Positions 34,102 through 43,092 of a stretch of 64,000 nt of DNA are shown in pieces (within the stretch, counting starts at the first letter, position 1; each line of letters opens with the position of its first letter). Source of the DNA: Actinobaculum massiliense (GTDB lineage: Bacteria; Actinomycetota; Actinomycetes; Actinomycetales; Actinomycetaceae); the NCBI RefSeq assembly GCF_001457435.1, contig NZ_LN881717.1, positions 319,896-383,895 of the forward strand, written 5' to 3'. The notes beneath the pieces were generated by a model. It saw only the letters and a program-made list of their open reading frames with translations, did no database searches and was not told where the DNA came from. Position numbers and translations under genes: made by a program.

Positions 34102-36089
34102 AAGCTTCCCAGCGCGCGGATGACTTCCGCGGCGTACATTCCCGCCGCGGTGCGGTTCGGGTGCACGTGGTCGCCGGCCAACATATCGGTGTGCTGGGCG
34201 GCGATTGACGCCCAGTCCGCCACCCGCACGTTCGGATTCGTCTGCGCAATCTGCTTGATTTTCTCGTTGGCCGCGCCAATCCACGTCTTACCCGCCGGTC
34301 CGTAGCCGGTAACCAGCACGATGCGGTGGCCCTCCCCCAGGGCGGCCTCCACGGCCTGCCAATCCGCATCGGTAATGGTGCCGTTGGTGGCCAATGCCAA
34401 TACAACGTAGGGCCGCAGGGTGCCAGAGTTGCGCATGGCGTTAATAATCCCGGGCGCGGGCTTAATCGACCGCGACACCTCGCCGTCCACCGCCATATTC
34501 GGCATTTTTTCCTTCAGCGCCGGAGCTGCCGCCACCGTCACCGAATCACCAATCACCAAAACATTCGAACCATCGGGAGCCACCGGCTCAAAATCCGTGG
34601 CGGGCTGGGGCGCATCCGGGGCACCCGGGTTGGCCGGATTGCGCGAATTGCCCGCTTCGCCTGCTGAATTCTCTGCCGAGCTCTGCGAGTCGGCATTATC
34701 TGTTTGCGCGGGCGCGGGTGCCTCTGCTTCCGGCTCGTCGCCCTCGGTAGGGGTGTCGTTTTCGCCCGGAGCGTTTTCGCCTTCTTCGCTTTCGGCGTCG
34801 CCGGTTTGAGAGGCGTCTCCGCTTGCCCCGCCGCCGGTGCCCGCGTCGAGCGCTTGCTCGCCGGCCTGCACGTATTCTTCCGCGGTGGAAAGCGGTTTGG
34901 ACGCCACCAGGGACCACCCGGCAAGGAGAAGCACCGCGGCTACGAATGCTGCTACCACCCGTGCCAGCACGCCTCCGGTGAGCAACCACTGCCGCCCGCG
35001 GGTGCGAATCCAGGCTATGAACCCTTCGCGACGAATCGGGGTTTCGATATAAGTAAATGAAAGGTGGGCGAAAAGCACCGAAAGCGGGATAACCACCAGT
35101 GCCGAGATCCAGCTATTGGGGTGGAAAGCGTAGAAGGAAAGGGCGATAAGCGGCCAGTGCCAGAGGTAGATCCCGTAGGAGCGATGCCCTAGCCACACCA
35201 TGGGCTTGCTCTCCAACACCCGCGCCAAGCGCGGAGCCGCCGCGTCTTGCCCGCCCAGTAGCGCCACCACAATGAAGCCCGCCAGCAGGCTCGCCAGCAC
35301 CGAGCCCCAGGGGTACATGAAGCGGGAATCAGCCACGCTCACTCCGGCCACCACCAGGGTGGCGAGGGCGATCCAGGCACCAATCCCCACGTACCGTTTG
35401 GCGGACTTGGACATTTGCGGTGCCGCGCCCTCGATGGCGCGCGGCAGAGCGAAAGCAATCGCCGCACCGACCATCAGGCCGAAAGCGTGGGTATCGGTTC
35501 CTACGTAGGCGCGCGTGGGGTCAGCGGCGCCGCCGGCCAGGATCTGGTACCAGATGGCGGATACTCCGCCCAGGGAAAGTGCGATCCACGGCGAAACCTT
35601 TCGCGAAGCAAGCATCACAATCAGCCAGACAAAGAATGGCCAGAGCAGATAGAACTGTTGCTCGACGGCCAGAGACCACATATTGGTGAGAAGCTTGGGT
35701 GATTGCTCTTCGAAGTACGAGGAGCCATTAGCGATCTGGAACCAGTTGTAGGTTCCCGTCACCGCCCCGAAGGACTGCCAGCGCAGTTGCACAAGCGCAT
35801 CCCCGCCCACCAGGGCCGCCAATCCGAGGGTACCAACGGTGGCGACCACAACCGCCGGGGTCAGACGCCGCACACGTTTCCCCCAGAATCGCTTGAGGTT
35901 GATGCGCTTAGTTTCCAGATATTCGCGCTGGAGCAACGAAGTGATCAAGAAGCCGGAGAGCACAAAGAACACGTCCACTCCGATATATCCAATTCCTCCG
36001 GGCAAAATATGGAAGAAAAGGACAATAAACGCCGCAATTGCGCGCAGTCCATCTAATCCGCGCACTCGCGTACGTTGCTTTACTTGCAC
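34098..36089 (-). CDS. acyltransferase family 3 protein with C-terminal SGNH domain (OafA/YrhL-like)
   Basis: This 663-residue protein probably O-acetylates a cell-envelope glycan. The N-terminal acyltransferase-3 domain (about 1-370) has RGLDGLRAIAAFIVLFFH and FFVLSGFLITSLL and about ten helices. A last helix (LARVVAAFVAAVLLLAGWSL) leads to an acidic Glu/Ala/Asp linker (about 425-520) and an extracellular SGNH domain with VIGDSVTVAAAPAL, YVVLALATNG and the catalytic DHVHPN near the C-terminus. Start GTG 36089 has gaggagg upstream. It converges with the DUF1003 gene with stops overlapping. The acceptor molecule cannot be told from sequence. Confidence 0.9.
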   Translation of the reverse strand: MQVKQRTRVRGLDGLRAIAAFIVLFFHILPGGIGYIGVDVFFVLSGFLITSLLQREYLETKRINLKRFWGKRVRRLTPAVVVATVGTLGLAALVGGDALVQLRWQSFGAVTGTYNWFQIANGSSYFEEQSPKLLTNMWSLAVEQQFYLLWPFFVWLIVMLASRKVSPWIALSLGGVSAIWYQILAGGAADPTRAYVGTDTHAFGLMVGAAIAFALPRAIEGAAPQMSKSAKRYVGIGAWIALATLVVAGVSVADSRFMYPWGSVLASLLAGFIVVALLGGQDAAAPRLARVLESKPMVWLGHRSYGIYLWHWPLIALSFYAFHPNSWISALVVIPLSVLFAHLSFTYIETPIRREGFIAWIRTRGRQWLLTGGVLARVVAAFVAAVLLLAGWSLVASKPLSTAEEYVQAGEQALDAGTGGGASGDASQTGDAESEEGENAPGENDTPTEGDEPEAEAPAPAQTDNADSQSSAENSAGEAGNSRNPANPGAPDAPQPATDFEPVAPDGSNVLVIGDSVTVAAAPALKEKMPNMAVDGEVSRSIKPAPGIINAMRNSGTLRPYVVLALATNGTITDADWQAVEAALGEGHRIVLVTGYGPAGKTWIGAANEKIKQIAQTNPNVRVADWASIAAQHTDMLAGDHVHPNRTAAGMYAAEVIRALGSF

Positions 36090-36430
36090 CTCGTGCCTCC
36101 TCTCGAGCGTTGCTAGCGTACTTCGTAGCAGACATATTCAACCGCCCCGACACCGTTTTTTCACTAGATTCGTCGCACATCACTTTCGTTATAACGACGG
36201 CGTTATTTCCCCGTTATTTCAAAGTTATCTGCCATACTGCTGAAGCCTCTTGACGCCCCTTTTTCATCCTTTTGGATGAGTTCTCAACCAGTCTTTTTCT
36301 CCCCTGTTGTGCCTTGCTCCTCACCCCGCTCAGCGGCGCACCCAGCGCCGCGCACGTATAGCCACCTCCTTACATCAGATGTGGGCTTAGTCGCCGCCGC
36401 GGCTGGCCCGCTTGCAGGTAGGGTAGCCAC
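36090..36430. promoter_or_regulatory. divergent intergenic region between acyltransferase and mrp
   Basis: No gene is visible in these 341 bases. GTTAT occurs at 36188, 36202, 36213 and 36224; the last three are exactly 11 bases apart, as if on one helix face. A small hairpin, tcatcc-tttt-ggatga, lies at 36264-36279. Promoters for both flanking genes should lie here. Confidence 0.35.
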
Positions 36431-37504
36431 ATGGTTACGCGCGAGGCTGTGATGGATGCTCTATCCGCGGTTATCGACCCGGAATTGCGCCACCCCATTA
36501 CCGAACTCAATATGGTCGATCGGATCGATATTGCCGAATCCGGCCGCCTCGCCATCACCATTCTTCTCACCACTCCGAACTGCCCGCGCAAGAGCATCAT
36601 TGAGCGCGAGGTGACGCAGGCGGTAGCGGACGTGGCCGGGGTCAACGGCGTCGACGTCACGCTCTCCCCCATGACCCCCGCCCAGCTCCAGGCACTAACG
36701 CGAAAGTTGCGCGGCGAACGGGTGCGCCGCGAGATCCCCTTCGCCGCGCCCGATTCGCCCACAAAGATTATTGCCGTCGCCTCCGGAAAAGGCGGGGTAG
36801 GCAAATCCTCTATCGCCGCCAACCTCGCCGCCGCCATGGCCTCCCAGGGCGTCCGGGTCGGCTTGGTGGACGCCGATATTTACGGTTTTTCCATCCCCGC
36901 AATGCTCGGGGTCGATACCCCCGCCCAGCAAATCAACGGCATGATCATTCCGCCCGTCGCCCACGGGGTGAAAGTCATGTCCATTGGAATGTTCGTCAAG
37001 GGAAATCAGGCGATTATGTGGCGCGGTCCCATGCTCGCGAAGGCGCTCGAGCAGTTCTTCGCAGACGTGTACTGGGGCGACCTTGACGTGCTCCTGCTCG
37101 ACTTACCACCGGGAACGGGAGATATCGCCCTGACCGTCGCCTCCCTGCTTCCCAATTCCCAGCTTTTGGTGACGACGACGCCGCAGCCCGCCGCCTCCGA
37201 TGTGGCAGAACGTGCCGGTTCAATGGCCAGCCAAACCGGCCAGCATGTAATTGGCGTTATCGAAAATATGTCCTGGATGGATTTGCCCGGAGGCCAGCGC
37301 AACTACCTTTTCGGCAGCGGCGGCGGGCAGACGGTTGCGGCGGTCCTTTCCGAGCGGCTGGGTTATAGCGTCCCGCTTTTGGGGCAAATCCCCTTCGAAA
37401 GTGCTATCCGCGAAGGTGCGGATGCCGGAGCTCCGGCCGTCCTCTCGCTACTTGACTCTCCGGCAAAGGCGGAGTTCCAGAAAATCGCGCGGACGATCAG
37501 CTAG
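36431..37504 (+). CDS. mrp: Mrp/ApbC-family Fe-S cluster carrier ATPase
   Basis: This 357-residue protein joins an N-terminal MIP18/DUF59 domain (about 1-80, VIDPELRHPITELNMV) to a P-loop ATPase with GKGGVGKSS at 119-127, VDADIYGFSIP, LLLDLPPGTGDIAL and NMSWMDLP...FGSGGG. The family binds and transfers Fe-S clusters to apoproteins. The CxxC pair found before FGSGGG in many Mrp proteins is absent, as in other actinobacterial members. ATG 36431 follows an AGGTAGGG. Homologue of M. tuberculosis Rv1229c, with similar neighbours. Confidence 0.92.
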   Translation: MVTREAVMDALSAVIDPELRHPITELNMVDRIDIAESGRLAITILLTTPNCPRKSIIEREVTQAVADVAGVNGVDVTLSPMTPAQLQALTRKLRGERVRREIPFAAPDSPTKIIAVASGKGGVGKSSIAANLAAAMASQGVRVGLVDADIYGFSIPAMLGVDTPAQQINGMIIPPVAHGVKVMSIGMFVKGNQAIMWRGPMLAKALEQFFADVYWGDLDVLLLDLPPGTGDIALTVASLLPNSQLLVTTTPQPAASDVAERAGSMASQTGQHVIGVIENMSWMDLPGGQRNYLFGSGGGQTVAAVLSERLGYSVPLLGQIPFESAIREGADAGAPAVLSLLDSPAKAEFQKIARTIS

Positions 37505-37579
37505 CGCGGCCGTCTGGCTAAAACGCAGGCTTGGCTGACGCCGTGCCTTGGCTTGCGCCGTGTCTCAGCTCGCAGTGGG

Positions 37580-37630
37580 CCTCAGGTAGCACTGGGCCTC
37601 AGCTAGCACTGGCCTCAACTCGCAATGGGA
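37580..37630. repeat. three imperfect 16-17-bp direct repeats after mrp
   Basis: ctcaggtagcactgggc, ctcagctagcactggc and ctcaactcgcaatggga follow one another at about 37581-37630, preceded by a weaker ctcagctcgcagtgggc. This intergenic tandem array between mrp and the methyltransferase has no evident coding potential. Confidence 0.6.
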
Positions 37631-37768
37631 CTAGGTCGGCACCGTAACCTAGCAAGCGCGTTGAACCGCCCGCGCGAGCGCGCACTCTCGCATAAGATAA
37701 GGAACGTGTTCGCGGGGGCATCGCGGACCGGGCGAGAGGCGCGCACGAGTAATTGAGGAGTTTTCACA

Positions 37769-38398
37769 ATGGCTGATTTTGTACAGGCGTGGGCATACGC
37801 GGAGGAAGCGGTTGCCGAACCCGAGGAAATTGCTCGCGCCCGCGACCTCGCCTCCGAATTCGGAATTAAGACGATCTCGCCAGCCAGTGGAAATTTCCTG
37901 CGCCTGTTCATTGGTGCAGCCGGAGTGAGATCCGCCGTCGAAATTGGCACCGGCACCGGAGTGTCCGGACTCTACCTCATCGGCGACGGCGACCTCACCC
38001 TCACCACGATTGACCTCGATGCGGAGGCTCAGCATTACGCCCGCGATTTCTTCAAGGCCGCCGGTGCTCGCGCGGGAAAGGTGCGTCTTATTAACGGCGC
38101 CAGCGCCGATATCCTCCCGCGCCTTGCCACTGGTTCATACGATTTTGTTCTGCTCGACGGCAATCCCCTGGAAGCGGAGGGGGACGCGGCCGAGTCGCTT
38201 CGCCTGCTGCGCCCGGGCGGAACGCTGGTGGTGGCACACGCGCTACTGGGAGGTAAAGTCGCCGATCCGGCACGGCGTGAAGATGACGTCGTCTCCACCC
38301 GAAACCTCATTAAGCGGCTCGCCCAGACCGAAGGTATTGAGACCTCGCTCCTTCCGGTGGGAGACGGGTTGTTTATCGCCCGGGTTGGCGGCCGATAA
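37769..38398 (+). CDS. class I SAM-dependent O-methyltransferase
   Basis: This 209-residue protein has the O-methyltransferase family 3 fold: AVEIGTGTGVSGLYLI for SAM motif I, LTTIDLDAEAQHYARDFF, SYDFVLLDGNPLEA for the metal-binding Asp region and LRPGGTLVVAHALLGGKVAD. It is like Rv1220c. GGTLV...LLGGKVADP fits the family; the substrate is unknown (catechol- or macrolide-type O-methyltransferases share this fold). ATG 37769 has gaggag eight bases upstream. Confidence 0.87.
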   Translation: MADFVQAWAYAEEAVAEPEEIARARDLASEFGIKTISPASGNFLRLFIGAAGVRSAVEIGTGTGVSGLYLIGDGDLTLTTIDLDAEAQHYARDFFKAAGARAGKVRLINGASADILPRLATGSYDFVLLDGNPLEAEGDAAESLRLLRPGGTLVVAHALLGGKVADPARREDDVVSTRNLIKRLAQTEGIETSLLPVGDGLFIARVGGR

Positions 38399-38520
38399 AC
38401 AACGCGCCAAGCATCGGCGGGAGGGAGCCGCACACAGCGCGCAGCGGACGCCACCAAGTGCGCGGCGGGCACCTATAAACCCAGCGCGCCGCGCCCGCCG
38501 AAAACCCGCAACTTAGACAC

Positions 38521-38549
38521 AAAAATGTTCCCCGGAAAATCCGGGGAAC
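38521..38549 (-). terminator. rho-independent terminator of the DUF3117 gene
   Basis: On the minus strand gttccccgg (38549-38541) pairs with ccggggaac (38535-38527) across a five-base loop and is followed by attttt. It lies 16 bases past the DUF3117 stop. Confidence 0.85.
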
Positions 38550-38564
38550 AAAGAGTGAGGGCAC

Positions 38565-38732
38565 TTAGCGTTCTATACCCGCAAGAGCTTCACTTAGGGC
38601 CTTTGCTTCGTCATCATTGATTTCCAAAACCAGGCGACCTCCCCCGTCTACAGGGATGCGAACCACAATGCCTTTGGCTTCACGTTCAACTTCGAGCGGC
38701 CCATCGCCAGTGCGAGGCTTCATAGCTGCCAT
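38565..38732 (-). CDS. DUF3117 protein
   Basis: This 55-residue protein, starting MAAMKPRTGDGPLEVEREAK and ending DEAKALSEALAGIER, belongs to the small actinobacterial DUF3117 family, which is conserved in length and in the KPRTGDGP motif. A strong AGGAAGGA lies eight bases before ATG 38732, and a clear terminator follows. Its function is unknown. It is short enough to be missed by length-filtered gene callers. Confidence 0.9.
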   Translation of the reverse strand: MAAMKPRTGDGPLEVEREAKGIVVRIPVDGGGRLVLEINDDEAKALSEALAGIER

Positions 38733-38788
38733 TGTGCATTCCTTCCTGTCGAAAACCCGGCGTTTTCGACTCAGTTGCTCTTATTCTA

Positions 38789-39571
38789 CTAGGAATGCGA
38801 GGCTTTCGACCGGCGTGATCTTTCTGTCGCTCGCTTTTCATCGCGCGGACCCTCCCATTTGCGTAGCACTCGCACCGCGTCTTCCGCGGTGTCCACGATG
38901 GTGAACAACTCGTCGTCACCGGGAGAAATGAGCCCGTTCTCCTCGAGGGAGTTCTTGATCCAGTCCGCCAGCGGCCCCCAGAATTCCGAGCCCACCAAAA
39001 TCACCGGGAATTCAATCGCCTTACCGGTCTGCACAAGCGTCAGTGATTCGAAAAGCTCATCCATGGTGCCAAATCCGCCCGGCATCACAATGAAGCCATG
39101 GGAATACTTGACGAACATGGTTTTGCGGACGAAGAAGTAACGGAACTCGATACCCAGGTCCACGTAATTATTGAGGCCTTGCTCGTGCGGGAGCTCAATT
39201 CCCAGGCCAATTGAAAGCCCGTCCGCGTCCTTTGCGCCGCGGTTGGCCGCTTCCATAATGCCCGGGCCGCCCCCGGTAATCACGCCGTATCCGGCCTCGA
39301 CGACCTTCCGGCCCACTTCGCGGGCGATGTCGTAGTATTTATTGCCCTCGCGGATGCGGGCTGAACCGAACACAGAGACGCATTTCGGCACATGAGCCAG
39401 GGCTCCAAATCCCTCCACGAACTCCGCCTGGATACGTAGCACGCGCCAAGGATCGGTACGCGTCCAATCCCCGTTTTCGGGCTCGTTGAATAGCTTGGTA
39501 TCCGCGGTAATCGAGGGAATCTGCTTTCCCCGCCTAATTTGCGCACCGCGCCTATAGTCTTCTCGAGTCAT
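38789..39571 (-). CDS. LOG-family (TIGR00730) Rossmann-fold nucleoside-monophosphate phosphoribohydrolase
   Basis: This 260-residue protein has the LOG signature: VFGSARI, GGGPGIMEAANRGA and PGGFGTMDELFE, where Arg/Glu in the PGGxGTxxE loop is catalytic. Members hydrolyse cytokinin-type or purine nucleoside 5'-monophosphates, releasing the base. The older name, lysine decarboxylase-like, is incorrect. ATG 39571; weak ribosome binding site. It lies between DUF3117 and manC on the same strand. Confidence 0.88.
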   Translation of the reverse strand: MTREDYRRGAQIRRGKQIPSITADTKLFNEPENGDWTRTDPWRVLRIQAEFVEGFGALAHVPKCVSVFGSARIREGNKYYDIAREVGRKVVEAGYGVITGGGPGIMEAANRGAKDADGLSIGLGIELPHEQGLNNYVDLGIEFRYFFVRKTMFVKYSHGFIVMPGGFGTMDELFESLTLVQTGKAIEFPVILVGSEFWGPLADWIKNSLEENGLISPGDDELFTIVDTAEDAVRVLRKWEGPRDEKRATERSRRSKASHS

Positions 39572-39685
39572 GAAACCTATCTTTCCAGCCAGAAGGGGCC
39601 TTCCCCATTCATTTCGCCACGCGGATAGCGCAGGCGGAGGGCAGAAATTCCAGCCCTCGCCGGAGTATTACGATCATCCGCTCAC

Positions 39686-40834
39686 CTAGCGTAGATCTTC
39701 CCGACCCACCTCACCGAGCCGCTCCACAACGTTTTTGACCCCCTGCGCCCGCGAGCGCGTGGTCACCAGGAGCACGTCTCCCGCGTCGACGACGACGGCG
39801 TCCGGCAGGCCCACCACAGCAATGGGTTTGCTCGAGGTATAAACAAGTGCCCCCTCGCTGTCTACGGCAATCACCGGCTGGGCGGGGGCGGCGGCATCAA
39901 CCTGCTGAAGGCTACGCTGAACGGCCGGAATATGCTCCGCCAGGGATTGGAAATCGCCGATGTCTGACCAGCCTATGGAGGCCGGGACCACCGCTACCCC
40001 ACCGTCGGCGGCGAGCGGTTCCGCAATTGCTCGATCAATAACTTCGCGAGGAATCTCTTCCCAGGCTTGGAGCACCTCAGCGCGTTGCTTGTCCGCGTCC
40101 AGGTTCCAGCCGGCAACCGCGCGGGCAAGCGGGGCGGCGATATCGGGGCGGAAGCGCTCAAGTGCTTCGCGCAAAACCTTGGCCCGCATAATGAAAATAC
40201 CGGCATTCCAGAAGTACCCGCCATCCGCAAGGTAGCTTTCCGCGGTAGGTGCGTCAGGCTTTTCCACGAACTTTTTGACTTCGCGCGCGGCGGGCAGATC
40301 AGAACCGCTCCCGGCGGGCAGATCGCGCTCGCGCGCGGCGGGCAGATCCGCCAGGTCTTCACCGGCGCGAATATAGCCGAATCCGGTGGCGGCATAGTCC
40401 GGGGTGATTCCGAGGGTAGCAATATAGCCCGCCTCGGCGGCGCGCATGGCTGCCTCCACCGCCGCATGGAAGGCTACGTTATCCGCAATGGCGTGATCAG
40501 CGGCGAAGGATCCCACCAGGCAGTCCCCAAATTCACGCTCGAGGACCCCGGCGGCAAGGCCGATGGCGGCCATGGTGCCGCGCGGTGAGGGCTCAATAAT
40601 GGCGGCCCGACGGGAAAAATCAGATCCCAATTGCTCACGTACCGCCTCCACGTGGGCACGGCCCGTTACCACGGTGACCGAATCGGCCAGCGGGCGCAAA
40701 CGATCAACGCTCGATTGCAGAAGCGTGCGCCCGGTACCCAGCAAATCCACCAGGAACTTCGGGTGAGATGCCCGCGAAAGTGGCCAGAGCCGTGTGCCCG
40801 CTCCACCGGCGGGAATAATAACGTGAAATTCCAC
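39686..40834 (-). CDS. manC: mannose-1-phosphate guanylyltransferase
   Basis: Makes GDP-mannose from mannose-1-phosphate and GTP for glycan synthesis. The 382-residue protein has the nucleotidyltransferase motif IIPAGGAGTRLWPLSR at residues 6-21, ending in HPKFL, later FVEKPDAP (sugar-binding), WNAGIFIMRA and SIGWSDIGDF. There is an unusual insertion of about 25 residues (about 168-192) made of three DLPA repeats just before EVKKFVEKP. Start GTG 40834 has AGGGAG about ten bases upstream. It follows the BrkB-like gene by 15 bases, so they are likely co-transcribed. Confidence 0.9.
   Translation of the reverse strand: MEFHVIIPAGGAGTRLWPLSRASHPKFLVDLLGTGRTLLQSSVDRLRPLADSVTVVTGRAHVEAVREQLGSDFSRRAAIIEPSPRGTMAAIGLAAGVLEREFGDCLVGSFAADHAIADNVAFHAAVEAAMRAAEAGYIATLGITPDYAATGFGYIRAGEDLADLPAARERDLPAGSGSDLPAAREVKKFVEKPDAPTAESYLADGGYFWNAGIFIMRAKVLREALERFRPDIAAPLARAVAGWNLDADKQRAEVLQAWEEIPREVIDRAIAEPLAADGGVAVVPASIGWSDIGDFQSLAEHIPAVQRSLQQVDAAAPAQPVIAVDSEGALVYTSSKPIAVVGLPDAVVVDAGDVLLVTTRSRAQGVKNVVERLGEVGREDLR
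40281..40348. repeat. in-frame repeat within manC
   Basis: tcgcgcgcggcgggcagatc occurs at 40281-40300 and again at 40329-40348, with a partial copy (cggcgggcagatc, 40312-40324) between. On the minus strand it encodes DLPAARE-DLPA-DLPAARE, an insertion next to the conserved VEKP motif. Confidence 0.85.
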
Positions 40835-40849
40835 GGTGCTGTTTCTCCC

Positions 40850-42166
40850 TTAGTGCTTCTTTTCCCGGTTGGCCTGCTGGGCTTGCACTTGCCGCTGACC
40901 GTCGCGGTACCTCTCTCGCGCCGCGCGCGCATCTTCGCTGGCCTTGCGCGCCTTATCTTCCAATTTCTCGGCGCGCTTGCGGGCCCAGTTACCTTGCAAA
41001 CCTCCCCATTCGGGAAGCTCTTCGATTTCCTCTTGGAGCGGCAACTTAGGCTCGGGAAGAAGCGCGCCAGTGATGGGATCATGCGGCCATTCGAGTGATT
41101 CTGGAACCGTGAGTGTCACGAAGTTGGGCGTGGTGTGCCCGCGCAACTCCCGCGCATCCTCCGGGGTATATACGCGCGGCGGATTGGCCATATAAGCACT
41201 GACCATCAACATAATGCGGGCCGTGAGGTTGAGCCACAGGAGCAGGGTGGCCAGAGCCGCGAAAGGTGCGAGCAAGGGATTAGATGAGACGCTGGAAACC
41301 ACGGAAGTACCGGCAATCTTGATGACGGTCATAATAAGGCCGCCCAGCACCGCGCCGCGAAGAAGATCTGCCCGCGGCACTCGCATTCCCGCCATTACTC
41401 TCACCAGGAAGGCGATAATCAAACCATCGAGGCAAATCGCCACCGCCCAAACAGCGAGTTTGATGAAGAACTGCGAGATCGAGCTTTCGATTCCCAGTTT
41501 CCCAAAGAGCCAGGTCCCCGCCGCACCGGCGCCGGCAGCGAAAACGCCGCTGACCACGATCCCGGCGGCCAGAACCACGAACCCTCCGAAGCTGCGGAGG
41601 ATATTGACGACGCCGTTTTCCACCACTTGGTTTATGCCGAACATGGCACGAATTGACCGCGATAGTCCGGTCATAATTGAGATCGCGGTCCACAGCAAAA
41701 CCCCACCGGCGATAATGCTGGCTATGCTCAACCCGCCTGTCAATATCAGCGCATCCGGATCGATCAGACCGCCATTGGATCCGTCGTCGAGAATTCCCGG
41801 GAGGGCGGTGTTGATCGCCCCGATCACCGATTCGCGCATTTCCGGGTTATTTCCGAGGGTGGCCATGAAGATCGTCCATGCCACCGTCAGCGCGGCGGTA
41901 ATCGAAAACAGCGCCGAGTAGGCGATACCGCCTGCCAGCAGGCCGCCGCGCGCGTTGCCGTAGCGGCTCATCCCGCGCATAATCCGCGTGCCTTGCACCC
42001 AGGAAACGAGGGCCTTAATTCGCTCCACCAGGCTGGGCGTCGGTTGGGAATCGGATACCCGCTCTTCCCTCACCGTGTACACCGCTTCGCGCCCTTGCGG
42101 ATCGACCCCGAGCACCGCGGAAAGGGCGTCGGTGGGGACAGTTACCTGCTCTTTATTATCGCTCAC
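40850..42166 (-). CDS. YihY/BrkB family inner-membrane protein
   Basis: This 438-residue protein has the YihY/virulence factor BrkB fold: GGLLAGGIAYSALFSITAAL for the first helix, SIMTGLSRSIRAMFGINQVVENG, and further helices (FVVLAAGIVVSGVFAAGAGA, IICLDGLIIAF-like, FAALATLLLWLNLTARIMLM). The charged C-terminal tail (about 390-438) is a predicted helix. The family is probably involved in membrane transport but not in RNase BN activity, as once thought. Start is taken as GTG 42166; the frame is open to 42205. It leads into manC. Confidence 0.87.
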   Translation of the reverse strand: MSDNKEQVTVPTDALSAVLGVDPQGREAVYTVREERVSDSQPTPSLVERIKALVSWVQGTRIMRGMSRYGNARGGLLAGGIAYSALFSITAALTVAWTIFMATLGNNPEMRESVIGAINTALPGILDDGSNGGLIDPDALILTGGLSIASIIAGGVLLWTAISIMTGLSRSIRAMFGINQVVENGVVNILRSFGGFVVLAAGIVVSGVFAAGAGAAGTWLFGKLGIESSISQFFIKLAVWAVAICLDGLIIAFLVRVMAGMRVPRADLLRGAVLGGLIMTVIKIAGTSVVSSVSSNPLLAPFAALATLLLWLNLTARIMLMVSAYMANPPRVYTPEDARELRGHTTPNFVTLTVPESLEWPHDPITGALLPEPKLPLQEEIEELPEWGGLQGNWARKRAEKLEDKARKASEDARAARERYRDGQRQVQAQQANREKKH

Positions 42167-42285
42167 TCGTCCAGAGTAACGGTTTGCGAGGATGCGCAGA
42201 AGCACTTTTCATTTTTTCGTTCGCGCCCGCCTGGGACTCCAAGCCGCCCTCGAGGAACCCCAAAGCCGCCCTCGCGCCCGCGGCG

Positions 42286-43092
42286 CTAGAGCTCGTAGGT
42301 CACCGTAAGCGGGGCATGATCCGACCAGCGCTCGCCGTAGCTCGCCGCGCGCCCGATGCTGAACTCCCCCGCCCGCTCGGCCAGGGCCGGGGTCGCCATC
42401 TGGTAGTCGATGCGCCAGCCGGCGTCGTTATCGAAGGCTTTGCCACGCTGAGACCACCAGGTGTAGGGCCCATTTCCCACAAATCCCGCGCCGTCGAGGA
42501 GCCGGCGTTGCACATCAACCCACCCGGCTCCAAACCACTGATCCAGATAGGCGATCTCCGGATCGAGCACGCCGGAGGTTTTATTGTGGTTCGATTTCCA
42601 GTTTTTAATATCCCGCTCGGTATGCACGATATTGAAATCGCCCGCTACCAGGGTGTGGCCGGCCGGATCGACACTCGCCAGCCGTTCGCTCACGCGCTGC
42701 AAATGCGCGTATTTTGCCGCCATTTTCTCGGGTTTATCGGCAACACCGGAGTGAAGGTAAGCCGAGATGACCGTCAGCGGGGGATCCACCAGATCCACCT
42801 CGATCCAGCGTCCGGTATCCACCGGCTCTTCTTCCGGCACCAGACCGCGACGAACTTCGGCAATCTCCAGGCCGTCCCGAATGGCGATGGAAACCCCTGC
42901 CCGCCCCTTCAGCTCAGAAATCTCGTTCACCACCAGGTAGCAAGAATCGGCAAAAATAGCCTCGATCGCCTCTTCCGGCGCGCGCACCTCCTGCATGAGG
43001 AGCACATCTGGTTGCTGGGCGTTTACCCAATCGAGCATTCCTTTGCGGGCCGCCGCCCGCAGTCCGTTGACGTTGACGGTTGTAATTCGCAT
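42286..43092 (-). CDS. xthA: exodeoxyribonuclease III
   Basis: AP endonuclease and 3'-5' exonuclease of base-excision repair, 268 residues. It has the family motifs: ITTVNVNGLRAA with Asn7-type metal ligand, LLMQEVRAP with catalytic Glu, SAYLHSG, VAGDFNIVHTERDIKN, WRIDYQMATP and the C-terminal SDHAPL with catalytic His. ATG 43092 has AAAGGGAAG upstream. It starts a minus-strand run xthA, brkB-like, manC, with a 119-base gap after it. Confidence 0.93.
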   Translation of the reverse strand: MRITTVNVNGLRAAARKGMLDWVNAQQPDVLLMQEVRAPEEAIEAIFADSCYLVVNEISELKGRAGVSIAIRDGLEIAEVRRGLVPEEEPVDTGRWIEVDLVDPPLTVISAYLHSGVADKPEKMAAKYAHLQRVSERLASVDPAGHTLVAGDFNIVHTERDIKNWKSNHNKTSGVLDPEIAYLDQWFGAGWVDVQRRLLDGAGFVGNGPYTWWSQRGKAFDNDAGWRIDYQMATPALAERAGEFSIGRAASYGERWSDHAPLTVTYEL

